Source of the DNA: Croceibacterium_B sp035470785
GTDB lineage: Bacteria > Pseudomonadota > Alphaproteobacteria > Sphingomonadales > Sphingomonadaceae
Length of the DNA: 12,155 nt
Direction of reading: 5' to 3'
Assembly: GCA_035470785.1 (NCBI GenBank)
Contig: DATIQN010000027.1
Span: forward strand, 1 to 12,155
Shown piece by piece: positions 5,197-12,155 of the stretch. The notes under the pieces are model-generated. The model searched no databases, had not been told where the DNA came from, and worked only from the letters and a program-made list of their open reading frames with translations. The translations under genes were made by a program, and so were the position numbers. The number at the start of each line of letters is the position of its first letter. Position 1 is the first letter of the stretch.

Positions 5197-6438
5197 CTAC
5201 GCCGCCGCAGCCTGCGCGATCGGCCGTGCCTTGCGCACGTGTCGGTTGACCGACGTAAGCCCGGCCAGGAGCAGCAGCCATGCCGCGAGCACCAGCACGG
5301 TGTCGAGCGCACCGACCCGCTCGATCAGCGCGCCAGAGAGCCACGCCCCGAGGGGCATGAAGCCGAAGGCGATCAGGCGGAAGGTGCTGTTGACGCGGCC
5401 CTGCAGCTCGTCGGGGATGATCGAGAGCCGGTAGCTGAACTGGACGACGTTGTAGATCGGGCCCAGCACGAAGATCAGGCCGGCGATCACTCCGAGCAGG
5501 ATGTACGACGGCGCGATCGCATAGAGCGGGAAGAGCAGCGCGTCGATCCAAACGACGGTGACGATCACCCGGCCGAAGGTGAACCGCTTCTGGATCTGCC
5601 CGCCGACCAGCGACCCGACGACTCCGCCGATGCCGCCCAGGCTGAAGATCACGCCGATCTCGGCGTCGCCTGCGCCCAGGTGCTTGGCCAGCACGATCAT
5701 GACCAGCGGGGCCGCGGCATTGATCAGATTGAGCCCGCCGGTGAGGAACGCCATGTAGCGGATCAGCGGGTTCGCCCACATCCAGCGCAGGCCCTCGGCG
5801 ATCTCGGTGCGCAGGTCGCGACGTACGGAAGACGGCGCCGCGCGGAACGGCGTCTTGATCCGCAGCAGCGTCGCCACCGACACGACGTAGGACAGTGCGT
5901 CGGCGATGAACGGCACGGCACGGCCGAAGACCTGGTAGAGCACGGTCCCGAACGAGGGGCCGACGATGTTGGCCACGCCGAAGCCGGCCTCGTTCTGCGC
6001 GGCGGCCTGCGGCAACTGGTGGGCGGAGACGATCCGCGGCAGCGCGGCGACCTCGGCGATATTGAACAGCACGAACAGGCTGCCCTCGATCAGCGTCGCG
6101 GCGTAGATCTGCCACAAGGTCAGCACGCCCAGGCCCATCGCGACCGGGATGCTCGCGGCGGCGAGCGCGCGCCCGACGTCGCAGAGGATCATCACGCGCT
6201 TGCGGTCCCAGCGGTCGATCAGCGCGCCCACCGGGAGACTCAGGACCAGGTAGGGTGCGGCGCGCAGCGCGCCGGCGATGCCGGCCGCCTCCGGCGAGCC
6301 GGTGAGCGCCAGGATCAGCAGCGGGTAGATGACCGACGACGCGGCCGAGCCCAGCGTGGAGACGACCTGTCCGCTCCACAGCAGCATGTAGTCGCGGTTG
6401 CGCCAAAGCCAGCGCCGCGGCTGCTGCGCGGGCGGCAC
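5197..6438 (-). CDS. MFS transporter, MFS_3/DHA3 type (EntS-like)
   Basis: A 413-residue protein with about twelve predicted membrane helices. The N-terminal WRNRDYMLLWSGQVVSTLGSAASS is the hallmark start of the MFS_3 group, and the loop motif PVGALIDRWDRKRVMI (between helices 2 and 3) is the MFS A-motif. The group includes enterobactin exporters and macrolide pumps, mostly exporters; phthalate permeases described elsewhere (Pht1, OphD) belong to a different MFS branch. It may export a pathway intermediate or take up an aromatic acid; its role is inferred from position only. The start is a GTG at 6438 with GGGG near position -10; it keeps a normal 17-residue N-terminus. It is the last gene of the operon, 39 bases after the MarR gene. 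Confidence 0.85.
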   Translation of the reverse strand: MPPAQQPRRWLWRNRDYMLLWSGQVVSTLGSAASSVIYPLLILALTGSPEAAGIAGALRAAPYLVLSLPVGALIDRWDRKRVMILCDVGRALAAASIPVAMGLGVLTLWQIYAATLIEGSLFVLFNIAEVAALPRIVSAHQLPQAAAQNEAGFGVANIVGPSFGTVLYQVFGRAVPFIADALSYVVSVATLLRIKTPFRAAPSSVRRDLRTEIAEGLRWMWANPLIRYMAFLTGGLNLINAAAPLVMIVLAKHLGAGDAEIGVIFSLGGIGGVVGSLVGGQIQKRFTFGRVIVTVVWIDALLFPLYAIAPSYILLGVIAGLIFVLGPIYNVVQFSYRLSIIPDELQGRVNSTFRLIAFGFMPLGAWLSGALIERVGALDTVLVLAAWLLLLAGLTSVNRHVRKARPIAQAAAA

Positions 6439-6477
6439 TCAGATCCCCGTGGCGGTCGGGCTCATAGGCGCGGCATG

Positions 6478-7086
6478 CTACACCACGCGTCGCCGCGGTG
6501 GTGGCGCCGCGCCCTCCTCCAGCAGCGGGTCGTGCGCGAGATTGGCGAGCATGGTGAGCAGCACGCGCCGCGCGATGGCGATGTCGGCGGCGCTCAGGCC
6601 CCGGACAGCGATCGCGTTGACCTCCTCGGCCAGCGGCACCAGCGTCTTCTCCAGGCGCCTGCCGAGCGGGGTCAGGTAGACGTAGATGTTCTTGCGGTTG
6701 TCCGGCTTGTGCTCGCGGCGGATGTAGCCCAGCGCCTCCATCGCGCGCAGCGCAATCAGCGTGGTGGGCTCCATCACCCCGGCCCCGGCGGAGAGCTCGC
6801 GCTGGGTCAGCCCATCGCGATGCCACAGGATGCGCAGGAACGTCCAGTGGCCGAGCTGGACGTCGTGCTGGGCGAGGCGAAGCTGCAGCGAGCGAAGGAA
6901 GCTGCGCGTCGTGTCCTTGACCAGGTGGGCGTTGCGGTCGCTGGGCACCGCTTCGTGCCAGTGCTTCAATACGCGGCGCGCAATCTCGTCCCCGGGCTGC
7001 GGCTTCGCCACGACCGCCGGTGCCGCCGGTTTCCCTGCTGCCCGCGGCGCCGCCCCCTGCTGCGCGGTCGAGCGCGTTTTTTTCAT
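6478..7086 (-). CDS. MarR-family transcriptional regulator
   Basis: A 202-residue protein. Residues 1-32 form a Lys/Ala/Pro-rich, probably disordered tail that is longer than usual. The MarR winged helix follows, with LGHWTFLRILWHRDGLTQRELS (78-99), a recognition helix near GVMEPTTLIALRAMEALG (103-120) and a wing DNRKNIYVYLT (129-139). Its ATG overlaps the stop of the dehydrogenase gene in ATGA, so translation is coupled. Being inside the operon that starts at the 16-bp palindrome, it probably represses its own operon and is released by phthalate or an intermediate; this is inference. Closest in style to MarR proteins that control aromatic acid degradation. Confidence 0.9.
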   Translation of the reverse strand: MKKTRSTAQQGAAPRAAGKPAAPAVVAKPQPGDEIARRVLKHWHEAVPSDRNAHLVKDTTRSFLRSLQLRLAQHDVQLGHWTFLRILWHRDGLTQRELSAGAGVMEPTTLIALRAMEALGYIRREHKPDNRKNIYVYLTPLGRRLEKTLVPLAEEVNAIAVRGLSAADIAIARRVLLTMLANLAHDPLLEEGAAPPPRRRVV

Positions 7087-8273
7087 TCGCCGGCGAGCGC
7101 CTGGTGTTCGAGCGCGACGTCGCGGTTCTCGCGCGCCGAGCGCAGCATCGCGAGGCAGATCTCCTGCGTTCCCCGCGCCCATTCCCCGCTGTGCAGCGGC
7201 TTGCGGCCGTCGACGATCGCGGCCTGCAGCTCGTCGATCACCTCGAAGCGCGGCACGGCCGGTGCTGCGAGCGGAATGCGCTCGACGCGCTCGTCGCCGT
7301 AGACGACCAGCGCGTCGGGCAGCGGCCGCAAGTCACCCTTTTCGCAGGACACGACCACCGGGCCGAAATGCTGGTTCGCCTGCTGCGCGCCCGCACTCGG
7401 CGCCACGTACGCAGGGCCCCCGTAGGTGCCGGCGTTCTTGAGCCGCGCCTCCTCCTCCGGTGAGTGCAGCGTGCGCAGCCGCTGCCGTGCCTGGCCGTGG
7501 CGCGCGGGGTCCTTCATCGTTCCCAGCTCGCCCATCCAGCCGCACCACTCGTCGGAATCGAAATGGCCGTAGCCGCTGTAGGTCAGGGTGGCGAAGACGC
7601 CGTCGTCGAACCACAGCAGCACCGCGTAGGCGCCTTCGGTGGGCCGCGCAGGGTCCCAGGCGCCGAGCACGGCGCGCACGCGCGTCGCGCGGCTGCCGGC
7701 GAGGAGGCGCACGATGTCGACCTGGTGCGCGGCCTGGCTGAACACCACGCCGCCGCCCTCCTCGGTGCGCAGCTCCTCGGGACGGCGCGGGCGATAGAGG
7801 AAATCGGTGTAGTCGAGCGCCTGGATCATACGCACGCGGCCGAGATCGCCGCGCCGGATCATCTCGCGCGCCGCGAGGTAGGGCGTGTCGAAGCTGTGGC
7901 AGTGCCCGACGATCAGGTGGACGCCGGCCGCGGCGCAAGCCGCGATCATGTCGTCGCACTCGGCCAGCGTCAGCGCCATCGGCTTCTCGACCAGCACGTG
8001 CTTGCCCGCAGTCGCAGCGATGCGTGTGTGCGCGGCGTGGAAGCCGTGCGGACTGGCGACGTACACCACCTGCACGGCGGGATCGGCCACCAGCGCTTCG
8101 ATGTCTTCGTACGACTTGCCGGCGAAATCGCGCTGGAACTGCGCGCGCGCCGTCTCGCGCGGGTCGCAGGCCGCGACCAGCCCGATGCGCGGATCGGCAC
8201 GGAAGGTCGGCAGCATCAGCGTGAACGCGCGGCCGAGGCCGACGACGCCGAGACGGATCGGCGAGGATGTCAT
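7083..8273 (-). CDS. pht4: 4,5-dihydro-4,5-dihydroxyphthalate dehydrogenase (Gfo/Idh/MocA family)
   Basis: A 396-residue NAD(P)-dependent oxidoreductase of the Gfo/Idh/MocA family. The Rossmann motif GVVGLGRA is at 9-16, the conserved EKP at 96-98 (K97 catalytic), and SQAAHQVDIVRLL lies in the C-terminal domain. Pht4, which oxidises the cis-dihydrodiol of phthalate to 4,5-dihydroxyphthalate with NAD, belongs to this family. The assignment follows from the family together with the oxygenase, reductase and decarboxylase around it; the family alone is much broader. It starts 36 bases after the reductase gene and overlaps the MarR gene by four bases. The region before its ATG contains CGATGAC three times at short spacing; no strong ribosome binding site is visible. 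Confidence 0.82.
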   Translation of the reverse strand: MTSSPIRLGVVGLGRAFTLMLPTFRADPRIGLVAACDPRETARAQFQRDFAGKSYEDIEALVADPAVQVVYVASPHGFHAAHTRIAATAGKHVLVEKPMALTLAECDDMIAACAAAGVHLIVGHCHSFDTPYLAAREMIRRGDLGRVRMIQALDYTDFLYRPRRPEELRTEEGGGVVFSQAAHQVDIVRLLAGSRATRVRAVLGAWDPARPTEGAYAVLLWFDDGVFATLTYSGYGHFDSDEWCGWMGELGTMKDPARHGQARQRLRTLHSPEEEARLKNAGTYGGPAYVAPSAGAQQANQHFGPVVVSCEKGDLRPLPDALVVYGDERVERIPLAAPAVPRFEVIDELQAAIVDGRKPLHSGEWARGTQEICLAMLRSARENRDVALEHQALAGE

Positions 8274-8309
8274 CGGGTCATCGAGTCATCGCGATGGGCC
8301 GCGCGCCGC

Positions 8310-9353
8310 TCAGAGGTCCAGCGTCAACTCGGCCGACTTGGCGCGCGACACGCAGACCATGATCTGGTCCCCCTGCTCCTCGGGCAGCAACACCATGTCG
8401 CGGTGATCGGCTTCGCCGGCGAGGAGGCGCGTGCGGCAGGTGCCGCAGGTGCCGCTTTCGCAGGACGAGGGCACGTTGCAGCCGTGCTCGCGCAGCGCGG
8501 CGAGGATCGTTCCGCCCACCGGGACCTCGAAGCGCAGGCCGGAGCTCGCGACCACGACGCGGAAAGGCTTGTCGTCGGGGCGCACCTCGCCGGCTCCGGC
8601 GAAGCTCTCGAAATGCACCTGCCGAGTCGACCAGTGACCCGTCATGTCGCGCACCGCTTCCATCAGCCCGCGCGGGCCGCAGCAGTAGATGTGGGTGCCG
8701 GGGAGCGGGCGTTCGAACACCGGCCACAGGTCGAATCCCTTCTCGGGATCGCCGTGGTCGTGGTGGATGCGCACGTGGTTCCTGAATTCCGGCGCGCCGA
8801 GCTCGTCGAGGAACGCCGTCGTCCGCGGCGAGCGCGTCAGGTAGTAGAGCTTCCACGGCGCGGGCGGCAGCTCGCCGAAGCTTCGGATCATCGACAGGAT
8901 GGGAGTGATGCCGATGCCGCCGGCGACGAAGATGTAGCCCCTGGCGTTGTCGACCAGCGGGAACGCGTTGTCGGGCAGCGACACGGGCAGCGTGTCGCCC
9001 TCCTGCGCGTCGTCGCACAGGCTGATCGAGCCGCCCTGCCCTCCCGCCTCGCGCTTGACCGCGATCCGGTAGCGGTGGCGCTCGGCCGGGTCGCCGCACA
9101 GCGAATACTTGCGCACCGCGCCGTTGGGCACCTGCACCTTGACGTGCGAGCCGGGCGTGAAAGGCGGCAACTCGGTCCCGTCGGGCAGCGCCAGCTCGAA
9201 GCTGCGGATGCCCTCGGCCGCGTCGTACGCGCGGACGATGCGCAGCGGCATCTGGGTGTCGGCGTGCATCGGAATGTCGGCGCGCATCGAGTTGGCGGAC
9301 GTCGTCCGGGCGTGCATCGAGGCGAACATCCGGGCCTCGGTCCCGACGCTCAT
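8310..9353 (-). CDS. pht2: Phthalate dioxygenase reductase (FMN, NADH, 2Fe-2S)
   Basis: A 347-residue electron-transfer protein feeding the Rieske oxygenase. Domain order is that of phthalate dioxygenase reductase: flavin domain with RKYSLCG (81-87, FMN), NAD domain with AGGIGITP (144-151) and YCCGPRGLM (223-231), then a C-terminal plant-type ferredoxin with cysteines 298, 303, 306 and 334 (C-x4-C-x2-C). The stretches HHDHGDP, VRDMTGHW and the ending IMVCVSRAKSAEL are, from memory, nearly those of the Burkholderia cepacia enzyme. The N-terminus is about 25 residues longer; in-frame Met at 9, 13, 23, 29 and 35 leave the start open. 9353 is kept because it lies 14 bases after the decarboxylase stop with GAGGG 11 bases upstream. 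Also called ophA1. Confidence 0.9.
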   Translation of the reverse strand: MSVGTEARMFASMHARTTSANSMRADIPMHADTQMPLRIVRAYDAAEGIRSFELALPDGTELPPFTPGSHVKVQVPNGAVRKYSLCGDPAERHRYRIAVKREAGGQGGSISLCDDAQEGDTLPVSLPDNAFPLVDNARGYIFVAGGIGITPILSMIRSFGELPPAPWKLYYLTRSPRTTAFLDELGAPEFRNHVRIHHDHGDPEKGFDLWPVFERPLPGTHIYCCGPRGLMEAVRDMTGHWSTRQVHFESFAGAGEVRPDDKPFRVVVASSGLRFEVPVGGTILAALREHGCNVPSSCESGTCGTCRTRLLAGEADHRDMVLLPEEQGDQIMVCVSRAKSAELTLDL

Positions 9354-9367
9354 CGCGGCCGACGCCC

Positions 9368-10357
9368 TCAGATGCTGTACGACTCGTAGGTGGCCGGGTG
9401 GAAGATCTCGTCCACCGACATCAGCCGCGCCGACAGTCCCTGCCCGTGGTGATGGCGCAGGAAGGTCTCGAGGGTGCGCCGGTTCGCCGCGACGCCGTAC
9501 GACCAGTAGTCGTCGCCCAGCGTCTCGCGCGCGGCCTTCAACTGCTCCTCGACGAAAGGCAGCGTGACCTTGGTCGCCGAGGTATCGGACAGCGCCTCGA
9601 TCGCGGCCGCCTTCGCCTGCGTGAAGGCTTTCTGCACGGCAGCGGGCAGCCAGGGGTGCTGCGCCGCGAGCTCGCGGCGGATGCCGATGACGTGCATGAT
9701 CGGGAACACGCCGCTGCGCTTGTAGTAATCCTTGGCCGCAGCAGTCGGATCGTCGAACAGCCAGCCGACGTTCGGGTTGCGCAAGGCGGCAGCGCCGGGC
9801 GGGCGCGGCGCGATGAAGCCGTCGATCTCGCCGCGGTCGAGCAGGTCCGAGATCGTCGTGCCTTCGGGGGCGGCTTCGACCTTCACCTCGGGCGGCAGCT
9901 GCAGCTTGATCTTTTCCGGCCGGCCCGGCGTGTCGATGCCGCCGCGCACCCAGGTCGCGTCCTGCGGGCGCACGCCGAAATCGTCCTGCAGCAGCGCGCG
10001 CGCCCAGACGATCGCCGTCAGCTGGTACTCGGGAACGCCGATGCGCCTGCCCTTGAGGTCGGCGGGCTGCCTGATGCGGTCCTTGCGCACGTAGATCGAC
10101 GTGTGGCGAAACGCCCGCGACAGAAACACCGGCACCGCGACGTACGGGCTGTCGCCGCGCGATGCGCGCACCAGGTAGCTCGAGAACGACAGCTCGCAGA
10201 TGTCGAAGTCGACGCTGCGCATCGCGCGGAAGAACATCTCCTCGGGGCTCAGCGTCATGTAGACGGGATCGACGCCGTCGATCAGGACGCGGCCGTCGAG
10301 CAGCGCGCGGGTGCGGTCGTAGTCGCCCATGGCGACCGAGAGCTGGAGCTTGGACAT
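9368..10357 (-). CDS. pht5: 4,5-dihydroxyphthalate decarboxylase
   Basis: A 329-residue protein with the fold of periplasmic substrate-binding proteins but no signal peptide, as expected for Pht5-type decarboxylases of the cytoplasm. It converts 4,5-dihydroxyphthalate to protocatechuate and CO2. The start LQLSVAMGDYDRTRALLDG, the SPEEMFFRAMRS and CELSFSSYL segments and RAFRHTSIYVRKD match that family. The ATG at 10357 is chosen over a frame open for 49 more residues because those overlap the Rieske gene and have no similarity. Only a weak GAG precedes it, and it lies 23 bases after the oxygenase stop, so coupling is likely. No frameshift was seen. Confidence 0.88.
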   Translation of the reverse strand: MSKLQLSVAMGDYDRTRALLDGRVLIDGVDPVYMTLSPEEMFFRAMRSVDFDICELSFSSYLVRASRGDSPYVAVPVFLSRAFRHTSIYVRKDRIRQPADLKGRRIGVPEYQLTAIVWARALLQDDFGVRPQDATWVRGGIDTPGRPEKIKLQLPPEVKVEAAPEGTTISDLLDRGEIDGFIAPRPPGAAALRNPNVGWLFDDPTAAAKDYYKRSGVFPIMHVIGIRRELAAQHPWLPAAVQKAFTQAKAAAIEALSDTSATKVTLPFVEEQLKAARETLGDDYWSYGVAANRRTLETFLRHHHGQGLSARLMSVDEIFHPATYESYSI

Positions 10358-10380
10358 GGAAGGATCTCGGAAGGGGTCGG

Positions 10381-11703
10381 TCAGCGCGAGGTCACGGAAT
10401 ACGAGGGCTCGAGGTCGGGCCGCTCGCCACCGTCGTCCCAGACGAAGGTCGCCTGGTGGGCGCGCCAGTCGCCGGTCTTGGGCACCATCGCCTGGAACGA
10501 GCATACCTTCGGCGGGATCGCGCGGTCCCCGGTGCCGATCGCCGGACCGCCGGCCTGGAACTCCTTCAAGGCGTCGAGCATCCGCCGGCGGAACTCGACG
10601 ATCGCGAGGTCGCTCGCACCGAGGCGTTCATGGCTGCGATCGGCGATCGGGCCCATGGTCACCCACATCGCGATGTCCTGGTTCGGGAACCCGGTGATGC
10701 CGGTGAAGTTGCCGGCCTTCATCGCCTGCCGGTCCTGCCAGAAGCGGTTCTCGACGTTGCGCAGCGGCCGGTAGCTCGCGTCGAGGTCCACGCCCACGGT
10801 CTGGCGCAGGAACTTGCGCCAGGTCTCGGTCTCCGGTGTGGTCGCCGGATGACCCCAGGCGATGAAATAGAACGCCGTGCTGGTGTCGTCCATCGGCACG
10901 TTGACGTTGGCGACGTTGTACAGGTTGTTCGGCGGAATCAGCACCGTGGCCGGCGCGACGAACACGGTCGAGCGCACGTAGTCGAGCGTGGCCGCGTCCT
11001 TGATCGGCCGGCGCAGGGCCGCGTAGCGAAAGCCATAGAGCGTGCGCTCGACCTGCAGCCGCGGCGCCTTGTCGGTGGAGGGGCGCAGCCACAGGTTGGC
11101 GGTGGCCTTGGCGCCGTCGACGCGCGCCGGCACCATGTCCGACGAATGCAGGCTCGAGCTGTGCGCCGAGTCGATCGCGCCTTCGAGGATCTGCGCCCAG
11201 TTACAGGGGATGATCGCCTTGGCGATCGAAACGCGTGCCTCGGCGACCGGCGCCCACGGCGGCGGCGTGAACTCGGGCATCGTTTCTTGCGCACCCATGT
11301 ACGCCCACACGAAGCCGCCCCACTCCTTGACCGGGTAGGCCTTGTGCTTGACCTTCGCCGCTATGCCGCTGGCCGCGGGCTCGGACGCCATCTCCAGCAC
11401 ATTGCCTTCGACGTCCATCTTCCAGCCGTGGTAGAGGCAGCGCAGCCCGCATTCCTCGTTGCGGCCGAACACCAGCGATGCGCGCCGGTGCGGGCAGTAC
11501 TCGTCCATCACACCGACGCGGCCGTCGGTGTCGCGGAAGACGACCAGGTCCTCGCCCAGCACGCGCGCCTTGACCGGCGCACCGTCGGGCTCGGAGACCT
11601 CCTCGATCAGGCACACCGGCGTCCACAGACGCCGCATCAGCTGGCCGGTCGGGGCATTCCCCTCGACGCGGCACAGCAGCTCGTTTTCCTCGTGGGTCAG
11701 CAT
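10381..11703 (-). CDS. pht3: Phthalate 4,5-dioxygenase, Rieske oxygenase component
   Basis: A 440-residue ring-hydroxylating oxygenase that adds O2 to phthalate at carbons 4 and 5 with electrons from the reductase. The Rieske centre is C70-P-H72 and C89-L-Y-H92. The mononuclear iron site is in IDSAHSSSLH with D178, H181 and H186, and an Asp in PNQDIAMW completes it. D178 has the same number as the bridging aspartate studied in phthalate dioxygenase of Burkholderia cepacia, which supports the ATG at 11703. That ATG has AGGTGA five bases upstream; a GTG at 11712 is the alternative. It is the first gene of the operon, about 86 bases after the predicted transcription start. Also called ophA2. Activity on related aromatic acids is possible. 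Confidence 0.9.
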   Translation of the reverse strand: MLTHEENELLCRVEGNAPTGQLMRRLWTPVCLIEEVSEPDGAPVKARVLGEDLVVFRDTDGRVGVMDEYCPHRRASLVFGRNEECGLRCLYHGWKMDVEGNVLEMASEPAASGIAAKVKHKAYPVKEWGGFVWAYMGAQETMPEFTPPPWAPVAEARVSIAKAIIPCNWAQILEGAIDSAHSSSLHSSDMVPARVDGAKATANLWLRPSTDKAPRLQVERTLYGFRYAALRRPIKDAATLDYVRSTVFVAPATVLIPPNNLYNVANVNVPMDDTSTAFYFIAWGHPATTPETETWRKFLRQTVGVDLDASYRPLRNVENRFWQDRQAMKAGNFTGITGFPNQDIAMWVTMGPIADRSHERLGASDLAIVEFRRRMLDALKEFQAGGPAIGTGDRAIPPKVCSFQAMVPKTGDWRAHQATFVWDDGGERPDLEPSYSVTSR

Positions 11704-11774
11704 TCGATTCACCTGTTCCGTGGCGATGCGTCGGCTCGGCCGATTGCGCCCGGCGTCGGGCGTCGATCCGGTCT

Positions 11775-11798
11775 ATTTACTTAGAGCTCTAAGTTAAT
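11775..11798. promoter_or_regulatory. Palindromic operator, probable MarR binding site
   Basis: ACTTAGAGCTCTAAGT (11779-11794) is a perfect 16-bp palindrome. Counting the flanks, 22 of 24 positions are symmetric. It is AT-rich within GC-rich DNA and sits just downstream of the predicted -10 box, over the expected start of transcription, where a bound repressor would block RNA polymerase. Size and symmetry suit MarR dimers. The MarR protein of the same operon is the natural candidate; the AraC protein upstream would rather use direct repeats. Confidence 0.7.
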
Positions 11799-11824
11799 CT
11801 AATCGAGCGCAGCCCGACCGTCAA
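11796..11824 (-). promoter_or_regulatory. Sigma70 promoter of the phthalate operon
   Basis: On the minus strand TTGACG (11824-11819) is followed after exactly 17 bases by TAGATT (11801-11796), five of six and four of six matches to the consensus. Transcription would start near 11789, inside the palindrome at 11775-11798. The first gene of the operon begins about 86 bases further on. Confidence 0.6.
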
Positions 11825-11859
11825 GACGAGGGCGATCCGGACGCTCCGTCCTGCCCGGA

Positions 11860-12155
11860 CTATCGCGACGGGCGCTGGGCGCGGCGCCACGCCGCGGGGG
11901 GTTGGCCGACCAGGCGCTTGAAGGCGCGCGCGAACGCGGCTTCGGAATCGTAGCCCACCTCCTGTGCGATCGTGGCCACCGTCGCGTGGCCCTCCCGCAG
12001 CAGGCGCGCACCGCACTGCATGCGCCAGTTGGTCAGGTACTGCATCGGCGGCTGCCCGACCAGCTCGACGAAGCGCTCGTGCAGCACCGAGCGCGACAGG
12101 CCGACCTGGCGCCCGAGCTCGTCGATCGTCCAGGGATCGGCAGGCCGCAGATCGG
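11860..12155 (-). CDS. AraC-family transcriptional regulator (C-terminal part, gene runs off the right edge)
   Basis: Only the last 97 residues are in the window. They contain both helix-turn-helix motifs of an AraC DNA-binding domain: TIDELGRQVGLSRSVLHERF and later TVATIAQEVGYDSEAAFARAF. Between them lies GQPPMQYLTNWRMQ, the linker form seen in AraC proteins with an N-terminal cupin domain. The frame is open to the edge, so the start and the ligand domain lie outside. It is transcribed in the same direction as the phthalate operon and ends 36 bases before the operon's -35 box. It might activate that promoter or control something else; nothing in the window decides this. Confidence 0.85.
   Translation of the reverse strand, partial: DLRPADPWTIDELGRQVGLSRSVLHERFVELVGQPPMQYLTNWRMQCGARLLREGHATVATIAQEVGYDSEAAFARAFKRLVGQPPAAWRRAQRPSR

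Noticed and set aside
5090..6826. Long minus-strand reading frame of 578 codons overlapping the transporter and MarR genes
   Set aside because: It is Arg/Ala-rich and low-complexity, as expected for an out-of-frame reading of GC-rich DNA, and the two overlapped genes have clear family motifs.
5239..7302. Plus-strand frame of 687 codons antisense to the transporter, MarR and dehydrogenase genes
   Set aside because: The composition (runs of Arg, Asp, Gln, His) is typical of an antisense shadow in high-GC DNA. It shows no recognisable domain.
8274..8300. Three copies of CGATGAC before the dehydrogenase start
   Set aside because: A short local duplication; two of the three ATGs are out of frame or stop at once. 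It is mentioned with the gene but no function can be supported.
7464..9389. Plus-strand frame of 641 codons antisense to the dehydrogenase and reductase genes
   Set aside because: Same shadow composition, and it opposes two genes with intact cofactor motifs.
11839..11851. Hairpin GGACG-CTC-CGTCC after the AraC stop codon, as a terminator
   Set aside because: The stem is only five pairs and there is no T-run on the minus strand.

Overview
The window reads as GC-rich proteobacterial DNA. A betaproteobacterium of the Burkholderiales type fits best, judging from the phthalate genes, the GC-rich codon use and the chromosomal-integron style of the middle segment. Xanthomonad-type gammaproteobacteria cannot be excluded. 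No rRNA, tRNA or CRISPR array was seen. Almost everything lies on the minus strand.

Left part (1-2150). A DUF2182 membrane protein, cut by the window edge, is on the plus strand. Convergent to it are a small MmcQ/YjbR-family protein and a membrane-anchored diheme cytochrome c. Upstream of the MmcQ gene is a 28-bp stretch matching one end of the attC sites found further right (24 of 28 bases against the closest copy). This suggests that the old cassette array once reached this far.

Middle (about 2150-4980). This is a gene-cassette array of integron type, read on the minus strand. Three complete attC sites (3052-3129, 3643-3732, 4229-4288) have GCCTAAC/GTTAGGC ends, imperfect inner arms and two unpaired bases on the same arm. 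Isolated or degenerate core sites lie at 4950-4975, 2615-2621 and 2168-2174. Each cassette carries one gene: a HEPN-like protein, a four-helix membrane protein, a secreted protein of unknown family, and two GFA-type zinc proteins. No integrase gene is present, so within this window it is a cluster of attC sites lacking an integrase (CALIN-like). The cassettes look visibly less GC-rich than their surroundings.

Right part (5197-12155). Six minus-strand genes form one compact operon that encodes the upper phthalate pathway: the Rieske oxygenase, 4,5-dihydroxyphthalate decarboxylase, the FMN/2Fe-2S reductase, a Gfo/Idh/MocA dehydrogenase, then a MarR regulator and an MFS transporter. Together the enzymes would take phthalate to cis-4,5-dihydrodiol, to 4,5-dihydroxyphthalate, to protocatechuate. 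Upstream is a good sigma70 promoter (TTGACG, 17 bp, TAGATT) followed at once by a 16-bp perfect palindrome. This is a likely operator for the operon's own MarR protein. An AraC-family regulator, cut by the right edge, lies upstream in the same direction.
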